DNA from: JAKJBL01 sp964461335
Lineage (GTDB): Bacteria; Bacillota; Clostridia; Christensenellales; CAG-138
DNA: 23,102 nucleotides
NCBI GenBank assembly: GCA_964461335.1
Contig: CAYWTY010000023.1
Span: forward strand, 1-23,102
Direction: 5' to 3'
Position numbers and translations under genes: made by a program. This document shows, piece by piece, positions 7,792 through 16,691 of the stretch; position 1 is the first letter of the stretch; each line of letters starts with the position of its first letter. The notes beneath the pieces are model-generated. The model was not told the DNA's origin, did no database searches, and saw only the letters and a program-made list of their open reading frames with translations.

Positions 7792-9231
7792 ATGACAAAA
7801 GACGGCCAGGAATTTGTAAAGCATATCGCAAAGCGCGCAGAGGATTTCCCGCAGTGGTACACTGATGTAATACTCAAAACCGATATGGTTGACTATTCGG
7901 ATGTAAGAGGTTGCATGGTAATAAAACCATACGGCTACGGCGTGTGGGAGCTTATTCAAGCTGAAATGGACAGGCGCTTTAAAGAAACAGGGCATGAAAA
8001 CGCTTACTTCCCGCTCTTTATACCTGAGAGCCTGCTTAAGAAAGAGGCGGAACATGTCGAAGGCTTTGCTCCGGAAGTTGCGTGGGTTACGCACGGCGGG
8101 AACGAAAAACTAACAGAGCGGCTTGCAATTCGGCCAACAAGCGAAACAGTCATAGGCTCTATGTATGCGAGATGGATTCAATCCTACCGCGACCTGCCTG
8201 TGCTCATGAACCAATGGTGCAATGTTGTGCGCTGGGAGAAGAGTACGCGCCCGTTTTTGCGCACAAGCGAATTTCTCTGGCAGGAAGGGCACACTGCGCA
8301 TGCCACATTTGAAGAAGCGCAGGAAGAAACAATGCTTATGCTCGGCGTATATAAGGAATTTGCAGAAAACGTGCTTGCCATACCTGTAATTACAGGCAGA
8401 AAGAGCGAAAAAGAAAAGTTTGCAGGCGCGCATGCAACATATACAATGGAGGCCATGATGCAAGATGGCAAGGCGCTCCAGCTTGGCACATCCCACAATA
8501 TGGCGGATAATTTCGCAAAAGGCTATGACATACAGTATTTAAGCAGCGAAGGCAAGCTCGAATACTGCCATACAACATCCTGGGGGACCTCAACCCGCAT
8601 GATAGGCGGGCTTATTATGGTACATGGGGATGACCGCGGGCTTGTGCTCCCGCCTAAAGTTGCGCCTATACAGGCTGTAATCCTACCTGTTGCACAGCAT
8701 AAGCCGGGCGTACTTCTTAAAGCGCAAGCGCTTTATAATGAGCTTCGCGATGCGTGCATACGCGTAAAAGTCGACAGCAGCGACCAATCCCCAGGGTGGA
8801 AGTTCAACCAGTGGGAAATGAAAGGCGTACCTGTGCGCATAGAAATAGGCCCAAGAGATATTGAAAAGAACCAGGTTGTGCTTGTGCGCCGTGATACGCT
8901 CGAGAAACAGTTTATACCTATGGATGGGCTAAAAGCTGCAATAACGGATATCCTTTCCGATGTACACAAGGGGCTTTTTGAAAAGGCGCTCTCCCTTAGA
9001 GAGAGCCGCACAGTTGACGCACATACCTTTGACGAGCTAAATGAGGGTGTGCAGCATGGCTTTGTGCGCGCTATGTGGTGTAGAGAAACCGAATGCGAGC
9101 TTGCAATAAAAGAAAAAACAGGGGGCGCAACAACGCGCTGCATACCATTTCAACAAAATGCGCTCGACAACAAATGCGCACATTGCGGCAAGCCTGCATC
9201 TGTGCTTGCCTACTTCGCAAAAGCCTATTAA
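7792..9231 (+). CDS. proS: Prolyl-tRNA synthetase, short archaeal/eukaryotic type
   Basis: This class II enzyme charges tRNA-Pro. At 479 aa without the inserted editing domain, it is the ProS type 3 form shared by archaea, eukaryotes and some clostridia, not the roughly 570-aa bacterial form. Seen are the motif 1 region ending in FPLFIPESLLKKEAEH, motif 2 around RWEKSTRPFLRTSEFLWQEG, motif 3 with GTSTRMIGGLIMVHGDDRG, an anticodon-binding domain from about 290, and a C-terminal zinc-binding domain with Cys residues in CRETEC and CAHCGKP and a terminal Tyr. AAGGAG precedes the ATG by 6 nt. No T-box leader fits in the 31-nt gap, so its level should follow the ruv operon. Confidence 0.96.
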   Translation: MTKDGQEFVKHIAKRAEDFPQWYTDVILKTDMVDYSDVRGCMVIKPYGYGVWELIQAEMDRRFKETGHENAYFPLFIPESLLKKEAEHVEGFAPEVAWVTHGGNEKLTERLAIRPTSETVIGSMYARWIQSYRDLPVLMNQWCNVVRWEKSTRPFLRTSEFLWQEGHTAHATFEEAQEETMLMLGVYKEFAENVLAIPVITGRKSEKEKFAGAHATYTMEAMMQDGKALQLGTSHNMADNFAKGYDIQYLSSEGKLEYCHTTSWGTSTRMIGGLIMVHGDDRGLVLPPKVAPIQAVILPVAQHKPGVLLKAQALYNELRDACIRVKVDSSDQSPGWKFNQWEMKGVPVRIEIGPRDIEKNQVVLVRRDTLEKQFIPMDGLKAAITDILSDVHKGLFEKALSLRESRTVDAHTFDELNEGVQHGFVRAMWCRETECELAIKEKTGGATTRCIPFQQNALDNKCAHCGKPASVLAYFAKAY

Positions 9232-9249
9232 AGTAAAGGAGCAGTATAA

Positions 9250-9798
9250 ATGAAAAATCTGAGTACTAAAACTCTCGTACTTGCATTAGTAATGCTTGTT
9301 GTAGTTGTGCTTATGAGCGCGCTTCTTCGTATAGATGTTCACTATCAAGAGAAGGTCTCCGGATATTGGACTCTTGGCGATGTTGCAGTTTACCTTTCAG
9401 CTGCATTGCTTGGCGGGCCTCTTGGTGCGCTTGTAAGCGGCCTTGGCTCCGCGCTTAGTGATATTTTCGTTGGGCAGGCTATTTATGCGCCTGCAAGCCT
9501 TGTAATAAAGGCAGTTATGGCACTTGTGTTCGCGTTTTATATTTCAAAGCGTGAACGCGGCGTACTTATGCTAATAAAGGGCTTAAGCATCTCTGGCGGG
9601 ATAATGGTTGCAGGGTATTTTGTTTATGATTTAGTTATTCGCGGCAACTATGTGCTTGCTGCAATAGGCCTGCCCTTTAAACTTCTGCAGCTTATAGGTG
9701 CAGGGCTTGTCTCCATCCCTGTATTATTATTGGCAGGCGGGAAAACCTATGCTAAGGAGGAGGAGTCCTCCACACTTACGCAAAGGCAGCTGAAGTAA
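9250..9798 (+). CDS. ECF transporter S-component, substrate unknown
   Basis: This 182-aa membrane protein has about five or six hydrophobic segments. The stretch around residues 42-90 (GYWTLGDVAVYLSAALLGG, then GLGSALSDIFVGQAIYAP) is typical of small S-components in the PF07155-like group. These proteins bind a vitamin or precursor and pair with shared EcfA, EcfA' and EcfT units, which are not encoded here. AAAGGAG lies about 7 nt before the ATG. It follows proS by 18 nt and its stop is one base before the TTG of the next gene. It differs clearly in sequence from the coaX-linked S unit, so a different substrate is likely. The gene context gives no hint of which. Confidence 0.85.
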   Translation: MKNLSTKTLVLALVMLVVVVLMSALLRIDVHYQEKVSGYWTLGDVAVYLSAALLGGPLGALVSGLGSALSDIFVGQAIYAPASLVIKAVMALVFAFYISKRERGVLMLIKGLSISGGIMVAGYFVYDLVIRGNYVLAAIGLPFKLLQLIGAGLVSIPVLLLAGGKTYAKEEESSTLTQRQLK

Positions 9799-9799
9799 T

Positions 9800-10615
9800 T
9801 TGAAGCTAACTGTGCTCGGCCGCTACGGGCCGTTCCCTGCACCTGGAGGTGCTTGTTCATCCTACCTTGTTGAGGCGCCGGCAGTTGCTGGGAAAGACAG
9901 CGAACATCACAAAAAGGTGCGCCTTGTTTTTGATTTGGGTTCAGGCACGCTTTCGCGCCTTTTAATGCTTTGCCGTTTGGAGCAGGTGGATGCTATTCTG
10001 CTTTCGCACCTGCACAGCGACCATATGTCGGATATGTTCGTGCTTCGCTATGCGCTTGAACAACTGCATAAGCGCGGTGTGCCTGTGCCTACACCGCTAA
10101 ATGTTATTGCGCCTGACAGCCCGGAATACGAGTTTCGCGGCCTTGCCTCAAGCGGTACGTTTAATATGGTGCGCGCACAAGATGGCATGAGGCTGCGCTT
10201 TGGTTCGCTTAGCATTACGCTTCACGAAATGCTCCACCCTGTGCCTACATTTGGGTTTGATATCCTCGAAAACGACGCAAAGAGCGATTATGCCTATGGT
10301 GAGGAAAAACCTAAAAAGCGGCTTTTCTATACAGGGGATACAGGCATGCACCATGGGCTTTATGCGCTTGTAAAAGGCGCCTCGCTGCTGCTTGCTGATA
10401 CAAACCTGCTCTCACACGAAAAGACAACAGAGTTTGCCCCGCATATGACAGCCAAAGAAGCAGGCATCTTGGCAAGAAGCGCTGGTGTTGGGCGCTTAAT
10501 TTGCACCCACATTTGGGGTGGTGCGCCTGTTGAAGAGGAGCTTCTGCTTGAAGCCCGCGCTAACTTCCCTGCTAGTGAAATAGCACAAGAGGCGCGCCAA
10601 TATATTATAGAATAG
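9800..10615 (+). CDS. MBL-fold metal-dependent hydrolase, YhfI/RNase Z-like
   Basis: This 271-aa metallo-beta-lactamase-fold protein has the metal motif LSHLHSDHMSD (His70, His72, Asp74, His75), His146 in LHPVPTFGF, Asp180 in FYTGDTG, and His237 in CTHIWGG. This is the layout of RNase Z and phosphodiesterase-like members, and the start LGRYGPFPAPGGACSSYL resembles Bacillus YhfI. It lacks the exosite arm needed to call it a tRNA 3' nuclease. The start is TTG at 9800, one base past the preceding stop, so translation is probably coupled; the nearest purine-rich site is poor. Its substrate is unknown. Confidence 0.88.
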   Translation: MKLTVLGRYGPFPAPGGACSSYLVEAPAVAGKDSEHHKKVRLVFDLGSGTLSRLLMLCRLEQVDAILLSHLHSDHMSDMFVLRYALEQLHKRGVPVPTPLNVIAPDSPEYEFRGLASSGTFNMVRAQDGMRLRFGSLSITLHEMLHPVPTFGFDILENDAKSDYAYGEEKPKKRLFYTGDTGMHHGLYALVKGASLLLADTNLLSHEKTTEFAPHMTAKEAGILARSAGVGRLICTHIWGGAPVEEELLLEARANFPASEIAQEARQYIIE

Positions 10616-10626
10616 CAGTTAAGACT

Positions 10627-10794
10627 TCACCTGAACCACGCAGCAACATAAGCGCCGCTTAGCATTAGCTGCAGCGCAAAAATGCCTATACATACATTTC
10701 GTTTAACTTTGTCCTTGCGGCGGCTAAAAATGTCAGCGCCAATCAGAGGTACAAGCGGTATAATCCCAGCGCAGAAAATTAATAACGCAGTCAT
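10627..10794 (-). CDS. 55-aa two-helix membrane protein
   Basis: A short minus-strand frame starts at ATG 10794-10792 behind a strong AAGGGGG site (4 nt spacing) and ends at TGA 10629-10627. The product has a hydrophobic helix at about residues 3-19 (MTALLIFCAGIIPLVPLIG), a positively charged loop at about 25-32 (RRKDKVKR), and a second hydrophobic helix at about 34-53, ending AAWFR. Under the positive-inside rule both ends would face outward. It ends 11 nt from the stop of the MBL-fold gene and diverges from uvrB. I do not recognise the family. The ribosome site, clean two-helix layout and placement support a real gene. Confidence 0.65.
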   Translation of the reverse strand: MTALLIFCAGIIPLVPLIGADIFSRRKDKVKRNVCIGIFALQLMLSGAYVAAWFR

Positions 10795-10913
10795 GCTTCC
10801 CCCTTGAGTAATGCTATATATACCGTAACACGACTTAATTAAGCTAACAACAGGGGATTGTTGGAAGTACGCATATACGCCTTAAACTAACCATTCATAT
10901 TAAAAATTTCATA

Positions 10914-10942
10914 TTCAACTTTATTCTGCAATCTGGTATAAT
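10914..10942 (+). promoter_or_regulatory. Promoter of the uvrBA operon
   Basis: TTCAAC (10914-10919), 17 nt, and a perfect TATAAT (10937-10942) preceded by TGG make an extended -10 promoter. The expected start is near 10949, giving a leader of about 88 nt. No SOS/LexA box of the GAAC-N4-GTTC type is visible around it, although uvrB is SOS-controlled in many bacteria. Confidence 0.75.
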
Positions 10943-10952
10943 ATCCATATTG

Positions 10953-11028
10953 GAAACCGCAAGGCTTCTGCATTGGGTTTCTATGCTTAAAAATAAGAAT
11001 TAACCCAAAACAAAGGCTTTGGGCAGGG
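10953..11028 (+). promoter_or_regulatory. uvrB leader with three competing stems
   Basis: Stem A pairs GAAACC (10953-10958) with GGTTTC (10976-10981). Stem B pairs TTGGGTT (10973-10979) with AACCCAA (11002-11008), enclosing CTTA-AAAA-TAAG (10986-10997). Stem C pairs CCCAAA (11004-11009) with TTTGGG (11018-11023). A and C can coexist; B excludes both. C ends one base before the presumed AGGG ribosome site (11025-11028), so switching could alter translation of uvrB. There is no U-run after C, so it is not a terminator. All pairs are perfect matches, but function is inference. Confidence 0.4.
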
Positions 11029-11037
11029 TAAAACTTA

Positions 11038-13062
11038 GTGAACCGTTTTAAAGTAGTCGCCCCCTATGAACCAGAGGGGGACCAACCGCAGGCAATAGAT
11101 GCGCTTGCAGAGGGTGTTCTCTCTAATGACAGGCTCCAGGTGCTCTTAGGCGTAACAGGGAGCGGAAAAACTTTTACAATGGCAAAAGTAATAGAGCGTG
11201 TGCAAAAGCCCACGCTCGTACTTGCGCATAACAAAACGCTTGCAGCGCAGCTTTGCTCAGAATTTCGAGAGTTTTTCCCGGAAAGTGCAGTTGAGTTCTT
11301 TGTAAGCTATTATGACTACTATCAGCCTGAAGCGTATATAAGCTCCTCAGATACTTACATAGAAAAGGTCGCAACAGTAAACGATGAAATCGACAAGCTC
11401 CGCCACAGCGCCACATGTGCGCTCAACGAAAGGCGGGATGTAATAATAGTTGCCTCAGTTTCGTGCATTTACGCGCTTGGCGACCCTGAAGAATACCTTA
11501 GGCTCTCCATATCCCTTAGGCGCGGTATGCAAATTGAGCGCGATGCTGTAATGCGAAGGCTTGTAGAAATTCAATATCAGCGCAATGATTATGAGTTTTC
11601 GCGCGGCGCTTTCCGCTGCAGGGGGGATGTGCTTGAAATCTTCCCTATGAATTGGTCTGACAGAGCATTGCGTATAGAGTTTTTTGCAGATGAAATCGAG
11701 CGCATAAGCGAAGTAAATGCGCTTACAGGCGAGCTCATACTTGACAGGGCGCATGTTGCAATTTTCCCTGCCTCGCACTATGCTACAAGCCGTGAAAAGC
11801 TTGAGGCATCTATGGAAGAAATAGAGCATGACCTTGTTGAACGCGTTGAGGAGCTTAAGGCGCAAAACAAGCTGCTTGAAGCGCAGCGGCTTGAGCAGCG
11901 CACACATTACGATTTGGAAATGATGCGTGAGCTTGGCTATTGCAGCGGCATAGAGAACTATTCGCGCTATTTTGACGGGAGAAACCCAGGGGAGCCGCCC
12001 TTTACCCTGCTCGACTACTTCCCTGACGACTTTTTGCTCTTTGTTGATGAAAGCCATGTTACGCTCCCCCAGGTGCGCGGCATGTACAGGGGAGACCGCA
12101 GCAGGAAGGATAGCCTTGTTGAGTTCGGCTTTAGAATACCTTCAGCCTACGACAACAGGCCGCTAAAATTCGAAGAATTCGAAAAGCGCATAAACCAGTT
12201 TATTTGCGTAAGTGCAACGCCTGCAGACTATGAGCTATCGCGCGCATCAAGGGTTGCTGAGCAAATTATTCGCCCAACAGGGCTTGTTGACCCTCTAGTT
12301 AAAGTACGCCCTGTAAAAGGGCAAATTGACGACATTTTAGGCGAAGTGCACCTTGTAGCCCAAAAGGGGTACAGAACGCTTATAACCACCCTTACAAAGC
12401 GCATGGCTGAAAGCCTAACCGAATACCTTGACTGCATGGGTGTGGCCGTTCGCTATATGCACAGCGATATAGAAACAATAGAGCGCATGGAAATAATACG
12501 CGATTTACGGCTTGGCGCATTTGATGTACTTGTTGGCATAAACCTGCTTCGAGAGGGGCTTGACCTACCGGAAGTCGGCCTTGTTTGCATACTTGATGCA
12601 GATAAGGAGGGGTTCTTGCGCTCCTCAACTTCGCTCATACAAACAATAGGAAGAGCAGCGCGCAATGTTGACGGCAGGGTTATACTTTATGCTGAGACAG
12701 TTACCCCCTCTATGCAGACTGCACTTACTGAAACTGCAAGGCGCAGGAACAAGCAGACAGCGTATAACGAAAAATACGGAATTACTCCGAAAAGCATTCA
12801 AAAGGCTGTACACAGCGTGCTTGAAATTTCAAGAAAGGTGCAGCCCGAAATGCCTGAGTATACGGAAGAGGAACGCGAAGCTCGAATAGCCATACTTACT
12901 GAGCAAATGCGCGAGGCTGCAATGACGCTTGAATTTGAAGTTGCTGCAAAGCTGCGCGATGAAATAAAGCTGCTAAAGGGCGAGGACAGTGCTGTGCAGG
13001 TAAAGCCTGCGCCTGGGACAATAGGCAGCAGGAAGCCTGCAAGGGGAAGAACAAGAAAATAA
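11038..13062 (+). CDS. uvrB: Excinuclease ABC subunit B
   Basis: UvrB is the damage-verifying helicase-like core of nucleotide excision repair. UvrA loads it on the lesion and UvrC then cuts. The 674-aa protein has Walker A GVTGSGKT (38-45), the beta-hairpin region with YYDYYQPEAYI that inserts between strands, the DESH box (FVDESHVTLPQ, about 338-348), helicase motifs in the second half (INLLREGLDLPE, QTIGRAARN), and a C-terminal UVR motif (about 622-657, LEFEVAAKLRDEIKLL) that binds UvrC. The start is GTG at 11038 with a modest AGGG site 9 nt upstream. uvrA follows after 33 nt. Confidence 0.98.
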   Translation: MNRFKVVAPYEPEGDQPQAIDALAEGVLSNDRLQVLLGVTGSGKTFTMAKVIERVQKPTLVLAHNKTLAAQLCSEFREFFPESAVEFFVSYYDYYQPEAYISSSDTYIEKVATVNDEIDKLRHSATCALNERRDVIIVASVSCIYALGDPEEYLRLSISLRRGMQIERDAVMRRLVEIQYQRNDYEFSRGAFRCRGDVLEIFPMNWSDRALRIEFFADEIERISEVNALTGELILDRAHVAIFPASHYATSREKLEASMEEIEHDLVERVEELKAQNKLLEAQRLEQRTHYDLEMMRELGYCSGIENYSRYFDGRNPGEPPFTLLDYFPDDFLLFVDESHVTLPQVRGMYRGDRSRKDSLVEFGFRIPSAYDNRPLKFEEFEKRINQFICVSATPADYELSRASRVAEQIIRPTGLVDPLVKVRPVKGQIDDILGEVHLVAQKGYRTLITTLTKRMAESLTEYLDCMGVAVRYMHSDIETIERMEIIRDLRLGAFDVLVGINLLREGLDLPEVGLVCILDADKEGFLRSSTSLIQTIGRAARNVDGRVILYAETVTPSMQTALTETARRRNKQTAYNEKYGITPKSIQKAVHSVLEISRKVQPEMPEYTEEEREARIAILTEQMREAAMTLEFEVAAKLRDEIKLLKGEDSAVQVKPAPGTIGSRKPARGRTRK

Positions 13063-13095
13063 TATTAAAGTAAGGTTATACTTTAGGGAATAGAT

Positions 13096-15915
13096 ATGCA
13101 GGATAATATTGTTATAAAAGGTGCGCGAGAGCATAACCTCAAAAATGTGACGCTCTCGCTTCCGCGCAATAAGCTGATTGTACTTACAGGGCTTTCAGGC
13201 TCAGGGAAATCCTCGCTTGCATTTGATACTATTTATGCAGAGGGGCAGCGTCGCTATGTAGAAAGCCTTTCCTCATATGCGCGGCAGTTCCTTGGGCAAA
13301 TGGAAAAGCCGGATGTAGACTATATTGAGGGGCTCTCCCCCGCTATTTCAATTGACCAAAAAAGCACAAGCCATAACCCGCGCTCAACTGTTGGCACAGT
13401 TACAGAAATCCACGACTATCTGCGCCTTCTCTATGCACGCTGCGGCATCCCCCACTGCCCAAAATGCGGCAAGCCGATTACGCGGCAGTCAATAGACCAG
13501 GTTGTTGATAAAGTTATGGAGCTTGCTGAGGGCACACGTATACAGGTGCATGCGCCATGCGTGCGCTCAAGAAAGGGCGAGCATCAAAAGCTGCTTGATA
13601 CGCTTAAACGCGACGGATATGTACGCGTTAAAGTAGATGGGGTTCAGTATGACCTTACAGATGTGCCTGCACTTGATAAAAAGCTCAAGCACAGCATAGA
13701 GGCAGTAATAGATAGGCTTATTATTAAGCCGGGTATAGAAAGCAGGCTTGCGGATTCAATAGAAACTGCGTTTAAGCTTGCAGATAACCTTGCGCTTATT
13801 GAAGTGCTTGGCAGCGAAAATTTACTGTTTTCCCAAAACTACGCATGTGCGGATTGCGGAATAAGCATTGAGGAACTCTCCCCGCGAATGTTTTCATTTA
13901 ACAACCCATTTGGCGCATGCCCTACATGCACAGGGCTTGGTGCGCTTTTAAAAGTTGACCCTGAGCTTGTGCTGCCAAACAGACATATTTCCCTAAACCA
14001 GGGCGCAGTCTCTGTTTCCGGGTGGAAGAGCGATGTTAAAGAAAGCATTGCAGGCATGTACTTTGAGAGCCTTGCAGATGCCTACGGGTTTTCGCTTGAT
14101 ACCCCTATATGTGACTTGCCTGAGGCTGCAATAAACGCTATTCTATACGGCACAGGCAATAAAAAGCTGCACATTACTTACACGCGTGAGTTTGGCTCAG
14201 GCACATTCGACACCCCATTTGAGGGCATTATTAACAACCTTGAACGCCGTTACCGCGAAACCCAAAGCGAGGGCGCAAAGCAGGAAATCGAAGCTTATAT
14301 GGCGAATATAGTCTGCCCGGACTGCAGCGGCAGGCGGCTTAAACCTGCAAGCCTTGCTGTTACTTTGGGGGGCATGAATATAGCTGCGCTTAGCGGAGCA
14401 ACTGTGCTTCTAAGCCGCGCCTTTTTGCGCGGGCTTACACTCTCCCCTTCGCACAGCATAATTGCAGCGCAAATTCTTAAAGAGCTTGACAGCAGGCTCG
14501 GCTTTTTAATGGATGTCGGGCTTGACTACCTTACGCTCTCACGCGGTGCGAACACGCTTTCAGGCGGTGAGGCGCAGCGAATTAGGCTTGCTACGCAAAT
14601 TGGCTCAGGCCTTGTAGGTGTGCTCTATATTCTTGATGAGCCGAGCATAGGCCTGCACCAGCGCGACAATGCACGGCTGCTTTCCACCTTAAAACAAATG
14701 CGGGACCTTGGCAACACGCTCATTGTTGTAGAGCATGATGAAGAGACAATGCGCGAGGCAGACTATATTGTAGATGTAGGCCCTGGAGCAGGCGAGCATG
14801 GCGGCAATATTGTAGCCTTTGGCACGCTTGAAGAAATCGCTTCATGCGAAGAATCCATAACAGGCCAGTTTTTAAGCCGCAAGCGCCACATCGATATACC
14901 TGAACAACGAAGAAAGCCAAACAGCAAATGGCTCAGCGTTAAAGGCGGGCGTGCTAATAACCTTAAAAATATTGATGTTGATATTCCGCTCGGGGTTTTT
15001 ACATGCGTTACAGGAGTTTCAGGCTCAGGCAAATCAAGCCTTGTTAATGAGCTTGTAAAAAAGACGCTTTTGCGCGACCTTAACCGTGCGCGTGTAAAAC
15101 CAGGGGAGTGCGACTGCATACTAGGCCTTGAGCATCTTGATAAAGTAATAGGCATAGACCAAAGCCCAATAGGGCGCACGCCGCGCTCAAACCCTGCTAC
15201 ATATACAGGGCTTTTCGATTTGGTGCGCGAGGTATTTGCCCTTACGCCGGATGCAAAGCTGCGCGGCTATACAAACGGCAGGTTCAGCTTTAATGTTAAG
15301 GGCGGCAGATGCGAAGCATGCAAAGGCGATGGTATAATAAAAATAGAGATGCACTTTTTGCCCGATGTTTATGTGCCATGCGAAATATGCCGCGGCAAGC
15401 GATACAACCGCGAAACGCTTGAGGTGCGCTACAAGGGGAAAAACATTTCCGATGTGCTTGAAATGACTGTTGAGGAGGCGCTGCGCTTCTTTTCGCCCAT
15501 ACCGAAAATAGCGAAGAAACTGCAGACCCTTTACGATGTTGGGCTTGGCTATATAAGGCTTGGGCAGCCCTCTACTGAGCTATCCGGCGGTGAGGCGCAA
15601 AGGGTAAAGCTTGCAACGGAACTTTCAAGGCGGGATACGGGCCGCACGCTTTATGTACTTGATGAGCCTACAACAGGCCTTCATATGGCAGATGTTGAGC
15701 GGCTGCTTTCAATACTGCAGCGTCTTTGCGAAGGGGGAAGCTCTGTGCTTGTTATAGAGCATAACCTTGATGTAATAAAAACAGCGGACTATATTTTGGA
15801 TTTGGGGCCGGAAGGCGGAGACAGGGGCGGGTTTGTAGTAGCTTCAGGTACGCCTGAGGAAGTCTCGCTTGAAAAGTCAAGCTATACAGGGCAGTATTTA
15901 AAGCGCGTGCTCTAA
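13096..15915 (+). CDS. uvrA: Excinuclease ABC subunit A
   Basis: UvrA is the dimeric ABC ATPase that first recognises DNA damage and delivers UvrB. At 939 aa it is full length. Two ATPase modules are present, with Walker A GLSGSGKS (32-39) and GVSGSGKS (near 644) and two LSGGEAQR signatures. Cysteine pairs mark the zinc sites: CPKCGKPI (about 120), CADCG...CPTCTGLG (about 250-280), and CEACKGDG...CEICRGKRY in the second half. AGGGA lies 6 nt before the ATG. It is co-transcribed with uvrB and followed after 23 nt by the nitroreductase-like gene. Confidence 0.98.
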   Translation: MQDNIVIKGAREHNLKNVTLSLPRNKLIVLTGLSGSGKSSLAFDTIYAEGQRRYVESLSSYARQFLGQMEKPDVDYIEGLSPAISIDQKSTSHNPRSTVGTVTEIHDYLRLLYARCGIPHCPKCGKPITRQSIDQVVDKVMELAEGTRIQVHAPCVRSRKGEHQKLLDTLKRDGYVRVKVDGVQYDLTDVPALDKKLKHSIEAVIDRLIIKPGIESRLADSIETAFKLADNLALIEVLGSENLLFSQNYACADCGISIEELSPRMFSFNNPFGACPTCTGLGALLKVDPELVLPNRHISLNQGAVSVSGWKSDVKESIAGMYFESLADAYGFSLDTPICDLPEAAINAILYGTGNKKLHITYTREFGSGTFDTPFEGIINNLERRYRETQSEGAKQEIEAYMANIVCPDCSGRRLKPASLAVTLGGMNIAALSGATVLLSRAFLRGLTLSPSHSIIAAQILKELDSRLGFLMDVGLDYLTLSRGANTLSGGEAQRIRLATQIGSGLVGVLYILDEPSIGLHQRDNARLLSTLKQMRDLGNTLIVVEHDEETMREADYIVDVGPGAGEHGGNIVAFGTLEEIASCEESITGQFLSRKRHIDIPEQRRKPNSKWLSVKGGRANNLKNIDVDIPLGVFTCVTGVSGSGKSSLVNELVKKTLLRDLNRARVKPGECDCILGLEHLDKVIGIDQSPIGRTPRSNPATYTGLFDLVREVFALTPDAKLRGYTNGRFSFNVKGGRCEACKGDGIIKIEMHFLPDVYVPCEICRGKRYNRETLEVRYKGKNISDVLEMTVEEALRFFSPIPKIAKKLQTLYDVGLGYIRLGQPSTELSGGEAQRVKLATELSRRDTGRTLYVLDEPTTGLHMADVERLLSILQRLCEGGSSVLVIEHNLDVIKTADYILDLGPEGGDRGGFVVASGTPEEVSLEKSSYTGQYLKRVL

Positions 15916-15938
15916 AAACAATATGCGGGGGGTAGAAA

Positions 15939-16676
15939 ATGGCTTTTACAATGGAACGATGGTACAGTGCAACCAAACAGCGCTTTGCAGTTCGCAGCTA
16001 CAAAGGCGAACCCTCACAAGAAGAGTTTGACGAGCTTAAAGCGCAGGCAAAAGAGCTTAGCGGCCGCGGGGTACGCATTGAGCTCGGGTGCGACAAACAT
16101 GTGTTTTCGCCTATTATTATGGGGATGGGCAAAGTTAAGGGCACTGGCATTTTTGCTGCATTTTTAAGCAAGGATGCGGATATGCGCACCCTTGGCTATC
16201 TTGGGGAGGCGTTTGTGCTTGAATGTACTGCTATGGGTCTTGGCACCTGCTGGCTTGGCATTTACAGCAAAAAGCGCGCAAAAAACGCAGTCACACTTTT
16301 AGAAGGCGAAGCGCTTACATGCATTACACCTATTGGCATTTCTGCACAAAGCTATACACCGCGGCCGCGCAAGCCGCTTAATGTACTAACCGGCTTAACA
16401 GATACTGTGCTTAGGGAGCTGCCTGAGTGGCAGAAGCTTGCGCTTAACTGCGGCAGGCGCGCACCTTCTGCAGTAAATGCGCAGCCATGGAAGTACACAG
16501 TTGAGGGCGAACGTCTGCGCGTAACCCCTACAAGCAGCAACTATGGCTATGGCTTAATTGACTGCGGGATTACAATGCTCCATATAGAGCTTGGTGCAGC
16601 ACACGGAGGTGTTGCAGGAGAGTGGACATTCGAAAACGATGATGCTTTGTTTACGCCAATGTCATACAATAACTAA
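15939..16676 (+). CDS. TM1586-type nitroreductase-family protein
   Basis: This 245-aa protein resembles the TM1586 branch of FMN-dependent nitroreductases, in which one chain holds two pseudo-repeats. Visible are the N-terminal RFAVRSYKGEPSQEEF (FMN phosphate-binding Arg region), the central GYLGEAFVLECTAMGLGTCW, and a second half with RRAPSAVNAQPWKY. The substrate is unknown and the strength of flavin binding cannot be judged. AGGGGGG-like purines (GGGGGG, 7 nt) precede the ATG at 15939; an ATG four codons later is possible. It lies 23 nt after uvrA and 15 nt before the PAP2 gene, so it is part of the uvr transcript. Confidence 0.85.
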   Translation: MAFTMERWYSATKQRFAVRSYKGEPSQEEFDELKAQAKELSGRGVRIELGCDKHVFSPIIMGMGKVKGTGIFAAFLSKDADMRTLGYLGEAFVLECTAMGLGTCWLGIYSKKRAKNAVTLLEGEALTCITPIGISAQSYTPRPRKPLNVLTGLTDTVLRELPEWQKLALNCGRRAPSAVNAQPWKYTVEGERLRVTPTSSNYGYGLIDCGITMLHIELGAAHGGVAGEWTFENDDALFTPMSYNN

Positions 16677-16691
16677 GCTTGGAGGCATACT

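Larger units (their letters stand above)
10795..11037. other. Gap between the 55-aa gene and uvrB: regulatory DNA only
   Basis: This 243-nt gap has no gene. It contains a weak AT-rich minus-strand -10 candidate (TATATA near 10815-10820), a 10-bp palindrome CTTAATTAAG at 10834-10843, a short inverted repeat AACAA/TTGTT in the 10845-10865 area, the uvrB promoter (10914-10942) and the uvrB leader. Confidence 0.6.

Noticed and set aside
8733..9143. 136-aa minus-strand frame inside proS
   Set aside because: Complement shadow of the conserved anticodon-binding domain; no ribosome site.
11004..11023. Intrinsic terminator in the uvrB leader
   Set aside because: The stem CCCAAA/TTTGGG is short and is followed by CAGGGTAAAA, not a T-run.
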